Shown one piece after another: positions 15,564-19,699 of a stretch of DNA of 23,887 nt. A model generated the notes under the pieces. It saw nothing but the letters and a program-made list of their open reading frames with translations. It searched no databases and had not been told where the DNA came from. The DNA lies in contig DASWHK010000146.1 in the NCBI GenBank assembly GCA_036398215.1, forward strand, positions 1-23,887, in the 5' to 3' direction. Every line of letters begins with the position of its first letter. The stretch's first letter is position 1. This DNA comes from DASWHK01 sp036398215. GTDB lineage: Bacteria > Acidobacteriota > UBA890. The translations under genes and the position numbers were made by a program.

Positions 15564-16454
15564 ATGCGACCACCCACCCGCACCACTCACAGTACCCTCA
15601 GCACCGGCCACCGCCGACGCTTCGCAACGCCCGCAGTTGTCCTGCTCGCCAGCTTTGTCCTGACCTCCTGCGCGCCGGCCGGCAACGCGCCACGGCCAGC
15701 CGCCGAGCTCGACATCCTCGGCGTCGCCGAGATGTTCGCCTCCGGGGACGTCGAGCTCGTCGATCTCACCCACCCGCTCAGCCCCGACGGCCTCTACTGG
15801 CCGACGGGCTCGCCGTTCATTCATGAACGCCTCGACTGGGGGCTCAATGAAGCCGGGCAATGGTACGCGGCGGCGAGGTTCAGCTCGCCCGAGCACCTCG
15901 GCACCCATCTCGACGCGCCGATCCACTTCGCCGAAGGCGGCTGGACGAGCGCCGAGATCCCCATCGAGAGGCTCTTCGCGCCGGCGGTGGTCATCGACAT
16001 CAGCGACAAGGCGGCGAGCGACCCGGACGCGACGCTGGATCCGGCCGACATCGCCGCCTTCGAGGGGCGGCACGGGGAGATCGCCGGCCGCAGCATCGTG
16101 GTCGTGCGCAGCGGCTGGGCCGGGCGCTGGCCGGACTGGAACGCCTATTACGGCAGCGAGACCCCCGCCGACGTCGCCACCCTGCACTTCCCGGGCGTCT
16201 CCGCGGCCGCCGCCGAGGTGCTCGCCAGCCGGGGAATCGCCGGCATCGGCATCGACACGGCCAGCATCGACCCCGGCCCCAGCACCGCCTTCGAAGCCCA
16301 CCGGGTGCTGGCCGCCGCCAACATCTTCAACCTCGAGAACCTGACCAACGTCGACGGCCTGCCCGAGGCCGGCTTCGCGATCGTCGCCCTGCCGATGAAG
16401 ATCGAGGGCGGCACCGGCGGGCCGACGCGGGTCGTCGCCGTGGTGCCGCGCTGA
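15564..16454 (+). CDS. Cyclase-family (kynurenine formamidase-like) lipoprotein
   Basis: This 296-residue protein belongs to the metal-dependent cyclase/kynurenine formamidase superfamily. The defining motif HLGTHLDAPIHF (111-122) gives ligands His111, His115, Asp117 and probably His121. 'VDLTHPLSPDG' upstream and 'IGIDTASIDPG' and 'HRVLAAANIFNLENLTN' downstream are also typical. It has an export signal: basic residues (HRRR), a hydrophobic core (AVVLLASFVL) and a lipobox LTSC with Cys36. A lipidated, envelope form is less usual than the cytosolic formamidase. AGGAG precedes the ATG by 7 bases. It is the last gene of the MscS-cupin-cyclase operon. It probably hydrolyses an amide or lactone substrate outside the cytoplasm. 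The family is sure; the substrate is unknown. Confidence 0.9.
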   Translation: MRPPTRTTHSTLSTGHRRRFATPAVVLLASFVLTSCAPAGNAPRPAAELDILGVAEMFASGDVELVDLTHPLSPDGLYWPTGSPFIHERLDWGLNEAGQWYAAARFSSPEHLGTHLDAPIHFAEGGWTSAEIPIERLFAPAVVIDISDKAASDPDATLDPADIAAFEGRHGEIAGRSIVVVRSGWAGRWPDWNAYYGSETPADVATLHFPGVSAAAAEVLASRGIAGIGIDTASIDPGPSTAFEAHRVLAAANIFNLENLTNVDGLPEAGFAIVALPMKIEGGTGGPTRVVAVVPR

Positions 16455-16458
16455 CGAC

Positions 16459-16471
16459 GGCCCGGCGGGCC
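16459..16471 (+). terminator. Short GC hairpin after the cyclase gene
   Basis: GGCCC, a 3-base loop and GGGCC lie 4 bases after the cyclase stop. The stem is strong but there is no U-tract. A role in ending or protecting the operon transcript is possible. Confidence 0.3.
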
Positions 16472-16566
16472 CCGGTCATCGCCCCGGCGCCGAAGCCGAC
16501 GGCTCAATAGTTGCCCATCGGCCGCGGCCGACCCTGGTGGATGAAGCCGCGGTCGCGTGAAGCTTC

Positions 16567-16735
16567 CTAGTGGTGCGATTCCGAAATGGCGTGTGCACCG
16601 AGGGCGCCGAGACACCCCGCTGGCAAGGCGGGCGACTGAGGCGTACCCGGTGCGGTACGTCGCAAGGAGCCCAACGCAGCCAGCGGGGTTGGATCGGCGA
16701 CCGAATGCCACGGTATTTCGGAATCGCACCACTAG
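16567..16735. mobile_element. MITE-like element with perfect 21-bp terminal inverted repeats
   Basis: Bases 16567-16587 (beginning CTAGTGGTGCGATTCC) are the exact reverse complement of 16715-16735. After a short break the pairing resumes for four bases (16590-16593 with 16709-16712). Inside there is an 11-bp perfect inverted repeat (16614-16624 with 16679-16689), and at the centre a 6-bp stem CGTACC/GGTACG (16642-16647 and 16654-16659). The whole 169 bp can fold as one long hairpin. It holds no convincing gene. The TA inside each outer CTAG could be a target duplication, as for IS630/Tc1-like elements, leaving a 163-bp element. It lies between two convergent genes, and its right end supplies the TAG stop of the asparaginase gene. 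I do not recognise the family; a parent IS is not in the window. Confidence 0.65.
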
Positions 16736-17925
16736 TAGGTGTCGAAGATCCGCTGGATCTCGGCGCCGTCGCCGGTAGCGGTGAGGGCCAACATCAAAAG
16801 AATGCGCGCCTTCTGGGGCACCAGATCGTCGGCGCCGACGAAGGAACCCCGACCGCCGCCGCCCACCCGCCCCGAGCCCGTGTGGCTGGCGCGGGCGATG
16901 ATCACGCCGGCGTCGGCGGCTCGCCGCATGGCCTGGCCCTGCTCGCGGGTGGTGGAGCCGGCGCCCGACCCGGCGACCACGATGCCGCGGGCGCCGCGGG
17001 CGACGAAGGCGTCGATGTCGGCGCCGTCGGCGCCGTTGTACGTATAGCTGATATCGACGCGCGGCAGGTCGTCGGCGGTCAGGCCGCTGACGTCGAACTC
17101 GCTCTCGCGGGTGTGCCGCCGCTCGCTGCGCCGGTAGAACACGACGTCGGTGTTGTCGACCACGCCGAGCAGGCCAAAGCTGCGCGCGACAAACGTATCC
17201 ACCATCTTGGTGTTGGTCTTGGTGACGTCGCGCGCCGCGTTGATCTCCTGGTTGAGAACCACGAGGGCGCCCCGGTCGCGCGAATCGAGGCTCGCCGCCA
17301 CCCGCACGGCGCTCAGCAGGTTGAGAGGGCCGTCGGCCGAGATCGCCGAGGCGGGGCGCATGGCGCCGACCAGGACGACCGGCTTCGGCGAGCGCACGGT
17401 GAGGTTGAGGAAGTAGGCCGTCTCCTCCAGGGCGTCGGTGCCGTGCGTCACCACGACTCCGTCGACCGCCCTACCCTCGTAGCCCTCGGCGCCGAGCACC
17501 TGGTTGATGAGTTGGGCCATCCCCAGCCAATCGGCGGGCGTGATGCCGGTCGAGCCCGTGTTGCTGAACTGATGGACCGTGACGTCGGCGACGTCGGCGA
17601 TCGAGGGCACCGCGGCCACCAGCTCGTTGCCGGTGTCGGCGACGCTGTAGCCGGAAAGCTCCTCGGGAGAGCCGGCGCGGCTGGCGATCGTGCCGCCGGT
17701 TGCGACCACCAGGATGTGGGGGAGCTGCGGCGCGCCCCGCTCCAACTCCGAGCCGAGGTATCCCCGTGCCGAAAGGCCCTCGACAGGGGCCGCCAGCGCC
17801 TCGACCGGCGCGCCGAGCGAGGGCGCAAGGAATCCCACGAGGGTGAGCACCGCCGCCGCGCCCGCCGGCCGCGAGAAAAAAAAGCCGGCCGCAGGAAGCG
17901 CCAGCCGTTGCAGATTCCATCTCAT
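16732..17925 (-). CDS. ansB: Type II L-asparaginase, exported
   Basis: This 397-residue amidohydrolase converts asparagine (often also glutamine) to the acid and ammonia. The first ~48 residues contain a hydrophobic export signal (AAAVLTLVGFLAPSLGA). Catalytic blocks are ILVVATGGTIAS with nucleophile Thr79, GYSVADTG with Tyr93, VVVTHGTDALEETAYFLNLT with Thr163 and Asp164, and VGAMRPASAISADGPLNLL. The C-terminus QRIFDTY matches the native end of the family. At the place of the catalytic Lys162 (E. coli numbering) the protein has Leu213 (VAASLDSRDRG). The ATG at 17925 has GGAGAG upstream; a GTG at 17934 overlapping the PilZ TGA is an alternative start. A run of eight T's codes the FFF near residue 16. 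Its TAG stop lies in the inverted repeat of the adjoining element. It is co-transcribed with the PilZ gene. Confidence 0.92.
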   Translation of the reverse strand: MRWNLQRLALPAAGFFFSRPAGAAAVLTLVGFLAPSLGAPVEALAAPVEGLSARGYLGSELERGAPQLPHILVVATGGTIASRAGSPEELSGYSVADTGNELVAAVPSIADVADVTVHQFSNTGSTGITPADWLGMAQLINQVLGAEGYEGRAVDGVVVTHGTDALEETAYFLNLTVRSPKPVVLVGAMRPASAISADGPLNLLSAVRVAASLDSRDRGALVVLNQEINAARDVTKTNTKMVDTFVARSFGLLGVVDNTDVVFYRRSERRHTRESEFDVSGLTADDLPRVDISYTYNGADGADIDAFVARGARGIVVAGSGAGSTTREQGQAMRRAADAGVIIARASHTGSGRVGGGGRGSFVGADDLVPQKARILLMLALTATGDGAEIQRIFDTY

Positions 17926-17930
17926 GCTCT

Positions 17931-18299
17931 TCACTCTCCGGCGGGGACTTCCAGCTCCTGGAGCGGCTCGGTGAACTCGATCGCCAGCAGGCTGCCGGCG
18001 CCGATCATGTGGTCGGCCGTCGGATCTTCGCCCGGTTCCAACCGGAGAATGGTCCCCGACATCATCAGCGGCCACAAGCGCACGCCGGGGGGCAGCTCCC
18101 AGAAACGCAGGCGCACCTTCACTCCCTCCGGGACCTCCTTGTCGAGGCGCATGAGCACGCCACCGCGACCGATGTCGAGGGTCCTGCCCTGGGCCTCGTA
18201 GCCGGACTGCGCCTGGGTCGCCGGCAGCACGAACACGTGGACGTCTACGGCAAGCTTCTTCGGATAGCGCTGGTGCTCGCGGTGCTCGCTCGAACCCAT
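17931..18299 (-). CDS. PilZ-domain protein, predicted c-di-GMP receptor
   Basis: This 122-residue protein consists of one PilZ domain. Both binding motifs are present: HREHQRYP, giving the R-x3-R motif (Arg7, Arg11), and LDIGRGG (42-47), matching D/N-x-S/G-x-x-G. The rest is a beta-barrel with 'VKVRLRFWELPPGVRLWP' and 'GSLLAIEFTEP'. It should bind cyclic di-GMP in the cytoplasm and pass the signal to a partner that cannot be named here. The ATG at 18299 is chosen because GAGGTGA lies directly upstream; a GTG at 18305 is possible but poorly placed. The asparaginase gene follows after 5 bp, so both are likely made from one transcript. That pairing is unusual, because PilZ proteins more often sit with motility, cellulose or pilus genes. 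Confidence 0.9.
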   Translation of the reverse strand: MGSSEHREHQRYPKKLAVDVHVFVLPATQAQSGYEAQGRTLDIGRGGVLMRLDKEVPEGVKVRLRFWELPPGVRLWPLMMSGTILRLEPGEDPTADHMIGAGSLLAIEFTEPLQELEVPAGE

Positions 18300-18377
18300 C
18301 CTCACCTCGATTCAGGAGTACACCGGATCTCGCCCGCTAGCGCCAGCCGGCAAATGGAGACGTAGACCCACCTGACG

Positions 18378-18393
18378 GGGTGCAAGCCTACCC
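18378..18393 (+). ncRNA. Leader hairpin with GCAAGCCT loop
   Basis: GGGT (18378-18381) pairs with ACCC (18390-18393) around an 8-base loop GCAAGCCT. A near-identical hairpin with loop GCAAACCG is found at 19184-19199 in the leader of PadR 3. Two similar stem-loops in separate 5' regions suggest a shared RNA motif, although chance is possible in GC-rich DNA. Confidence 0.3.
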
Positions 18394-18450
18394 AACTCGG
18401 AGAGGCGAGGAAAGCCTGGATCGAGGCTCGGAAGCGGCGGTCCCGGCCGG

Positions 18451-18512
18451 GTGAGAGCCGTCACTAGATTAAGACCTCGGGGTGATGATGCCTGCCGCGT
18501 GAGAGCCGTCAC
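18451..18512. repeat. Direct repeat GTGAGAGCCGTCAC, two exact copies, plus a partial third
   Basis: The 14-mer occurs exactly at 18451-18464 and 18499-18512. Its first nine bases (GTGAGAGCC) recur at 18559-18567. Each full copy can fold (GTGA with TCAC), and the second is framed by a further CCGC/GCGG stem. Spacing between starts is 48 and 60 bp. The function is unknown; possibilities are a protein-binding site array or repeated RNA hairpins in a leader. Confidence 0.55.
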
Positions 18513-18547
18513 CAACGGCGGGTGCCTCTTGTCGCACGAAAGCGAGA

Positions 18548-18585
18548 CGTGTCTGGGGGTGAGAGCCCCCGGTCTGCAAGACACG
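18548..18585 (+). ncRNA. Nested hairpin CGTGTCT/AGACACG with GGGGG/CCCCC
   Basis: An outer 7-bp stem (18548-18554 with 18579-18585) encloses an inner 5-bp stem GGGGG/CCCCC (18555-18559 with 18566-18570), whose loop TGAGAG carries the third GTGAGAGCC copy. Eight unpaired bases (18571-18578) lie on the 3' side. This is stable in RNA and ends 25 bases before the start codon of the next gene. Confidence 0.45.
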
Positions 18586-18589
18586 CACC

Positions 18590-18614
18590 GCATGGTGTAG
18601 CTTGAGCACCATGC
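18590..18614 (+). promoter_or_regulatory. Inverted repeat that pairs with the start codon of 18611
   Basis: GCATGGTG (18590-18597) is the exact reverse complement of CACCATGC (18607-18614), with a 9-base loop. The ATG at 18611-18613 lies within the 3' arm. In RNA this would close off the start codon and could make translation conditional. The loop holds the TTG (18602) that is an alternative start. Confidence 0.5.
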
Positions 18615-19090
18615 ACATCGACGACGGCGACGGGAAGGCGACGGACAGGGTCGCGGGGGAGGCCTCGCGACCGGTCGCCCGCACCAGGCACACCGAGCTG
18701 ACGCTCGACCAGATCGGCGCCCTGATGCCGGGGCTCGGCAGCCTGATGCCGATCATCGCCGACCGCTTCGGCTGGGCCTACCACGCCGCCAAGGGCGGCA
18801 ACTGGGGGCTCGCCCGCTACCAGCTCCGCAAGGTGCGCAAGCTGCTCGGCGTCGGCAAGGTGACCCGGCCGAAGTGGACCCCGACGATCGACGCCTACGA
18901 CGCGGCGTTCCTGCAACCGATGGCCGACGCCATCGAAATAGGCGACTGGCAGGCCTTCGACGCCGCCGCCCAGGCCGCCGTGAACGACGCCAACCGGATC
19001 CACGCCGAGACCGGCTTCGGCTACATCGTCTACCGGATCCCCGAGAAGGGGCCGGCCCACATGTCGACGGAGCCCGGCGACGCTTCCTGA
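18611..19090 (+). CDS. Cytochrome-c-like helical protein lacking heme cysteines
   Basis: This 159-residue, mainly helical protein has segments LMPIIADRFGWAYHAAKGGNW, LARYQLRKVRKLLG, LQPMADAIEIGDWQAF and NDANRIHAETGFGYIVYRIP. They follow the pattern of a family of small exported c-type cytochromes with 'YHAAK..NW.LA.YE...', '..L..AI...D..AF' and a final 'CxxCHxATGxxF....P'. Where CNACH would be, this protein has ANRIH (127-131), keeping Asn and His but losing both cysteines. It also has no signal peptide, so it should be cytoplasmic and heme-free (or bind something else). ATG 18611 is used; TTG 18602 is in frame. There is no clear Shine-Dalgarno sequence, and the start codon lies in a hairpin. 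The relationship is from memory of the family, not a search. The function is unknown. Confidence 0.7.
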   Translation: MHIDDGDGKATDRVAGEASRPVARTRHTELTLDQIGALMPGLGSLMPIIADRFGWAYHAAKGGNWGLARYQLRKVRKLLGVGKVTRPKWTPTIDAYDAAFLQPMADAIEIGDWQAFDAAAQAAVNDANRIHAETGFGYIVYRIPEKGPAHMSTEPGDAS

Positions 19091-19123
19091 GCCCCGCGCA
19101 CCGCTGCCCTTGCGTTTTTCCGA

Positions 19124-19151
19124 TCGACGCTTCCGCGTGAGATGCTATTGT
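19124..19151 (+). promoter_or_regulatory. Candidate extended -10 promoter for PadR 3 module
   Basis: TCGACG (19124-19129), 16 bases and TATTGT (19146-19151), with the extended -10 TGC just before it, form a plausible sigma70 promoter. Transcription would start near 19158, inside the large inverted repeat at 19151-19173. That leaves a leader of about 110 bases before PadR 3. Confidence 0.4.
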
Positions 19152-19173
19152 TCCCCTGAACGTTTCAGGGGAA
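19151..19173. repeat. Perfect 10-bp inverted repeat (TTCCCCTGAA)
   Basis: TTCCCCTGAA (19151-19160) is followed after CGT by its exact reverse complement (19164-19173). It directly adjoins the candidate -10 box and covers the predicted transcription start. This makes it a good candidate operator for PadR 3. As RNA it would be a very stable 5' hairpin. No U-tract follows, so it is not an intrinsic terminator of the preceding gene. Confidence 0.6.
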
Positions 19174-19205
19174 GTCCGCCAACGGGTGCAAACCGACCCG
19201 CGGAC
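19174..19205 (+). ncRNA. Structured leader hairpin of PadR 3 (GTCCGC/GCGGAC)
   Basis: GTCCGC (19174-19179) pairs with GCGGAC (19200-19205). Inside, GGGT (19184-19187) pairs with ACCC (19196-19199), leaving a CAAC bulge on the 5' side and the loop GCAAACCG. The direct repeat ATCGGCCG (19206-19213, 19219-19226) follows. It resembles a small regulatory leader but matches no riboswitch class I can name with confidence. Confidence 0.4.
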
Positions 19206-19267
19206 ATCGGCCGCGGAGATCGGCCGGTTCCGCAAGAAGGGGCTGGCTGCTCGGAGGGAACGCTTCC

Positions 19268-19603
19268 ATGTCGGGAGATGATCTGAAGCTCTTGCAGGGA
19301 ACGCTGGACGTGCTGGTGCTCAAGGCCCTCGACGCCGGGCCGATGCACGGCTACGGCGTCGCCCAGTGGATCCGCGAGACCACCGAGGAAGCCCTGCAGG
19401 TCGAGGAGGGCGCCCTCTACACGGCCCTGCATCGGATGGAGCGGCGCGGCCTGCTGGCATCGCGGTGGGGGATCTCGGACAACAACCGGCGGGCCAAGTT
19501 CTACCGTCTCACCGCCAAGGGGCAAAAGCAGCTCGTCAACCGCACCCGCATCTGGACCAGCTACGCCGACGCCGTCTTCAAGGTCCTCGGCGAGCGGCGC
19601 TGA
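19268..19603 (+). CDS. PadR-family transcriptional regulator 3
   Basis: This 111-residue winged-helix protein begins LKLLQGTLDVLVLKALDAGPMHGYGVAQWI, the classic start of the PadR-like regulators that accompany acidobacterial permeases ('LLqGTLDlLiLkaL..gpmHGYgia..I'). The recognition helix is VEEGALYTALHRMERRGLLAS, followed by the wing NNRRAKFYRLTAKGQKQL and a C-terminal helix. GGAGGG lies 9 bases before the ATG. It precedes the permease by 96 bp of very GC-rich DNA rather than by an overlap, unlike modules 1 and 2. It is probably autoregulated through the inverted repeat at 19151-19173. Confidence 0.94.
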   Translation: MSGDDLKLLQGTLDVLVLKALDAGPMHGYGVAQWIRETTEEALQVEEGALYTALHRMERRGLLASRWGISDNNRRAKFYRLTAKGQKQLVNRTRIWTSYADAVFKVLGERR

Positions 19604-19699
19604 GGATCGCCGGATGATCCCGCGGGCCCCGATCGCCGGCCGCCCGGGCCGGCCCGCGCCGGCGACGTCGCGCCGGCGGCCGGCGGCGAGGACGCTGCC

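Larger units (their letters stand above)
18300..18610. other. 311-bp gene-free, hairpin-rich divergent region
   Basis: This region separates the PilZ gene (-) from the cytochrome-like gene (+). It contains the hairpin GGGT-GCAAGCCT-ACCC (18378-18393), the stem AGCCT/AGGCT (18413-18428), the palindrome CCCGGCCGGG (18442-18451), two exact copies of GTGAGAGCCGTCAC, a nested hairpin at 18548-18585, and a start-codon hairpin at 18590-18614. One 93-codon open frame on the - strand (18312-18593) looks like chance: it has no Shine-Dalgarno sequence and its peptide only reflects the DNA repeat (LVTALTR twice). I cannot place the region in a known riboswitch class. Confidence 0.6.

Noticed and set aside
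17926..18075. Upstream extension of the asparaginase frame into the PilZ gene
   Set aside because: The extra 50 residues are out-of-frame PilZ coding sequence, would bury the signal peptide and have no family match.
18340..18440. Possible c-di-GMP-I (GEMM) riboswitch on the + strand (GGCAAA ... GCAAGCC pattern next to a PilZ gene)
   Set aside because: The spacing and pairing of the two GEMM stems, the GNRA loop and the conserved ACGCAAAGCC are not met, and the PilZ gene is on the other strand. A covariance search would be decisive.
18312..18593. 93-codon open frame on the - strand in the gene-free region
   Set aside because: It has no ribosome-binding site and its composition is low in ordinary protein character. 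The repeated peptide LVTALTR only mirrors the DNA repeat, and it overlaps the structured leader of the next gene.
19164..19215. Resemblance to a cobalamin riboswitch core (GGGGAA ... GGGTGCAAACC ... ACCCGCGGAC)
   Set aside because: The B12-box and the outer stems are missing, the region is too short, and the downstream genes have no link to cobalamin.
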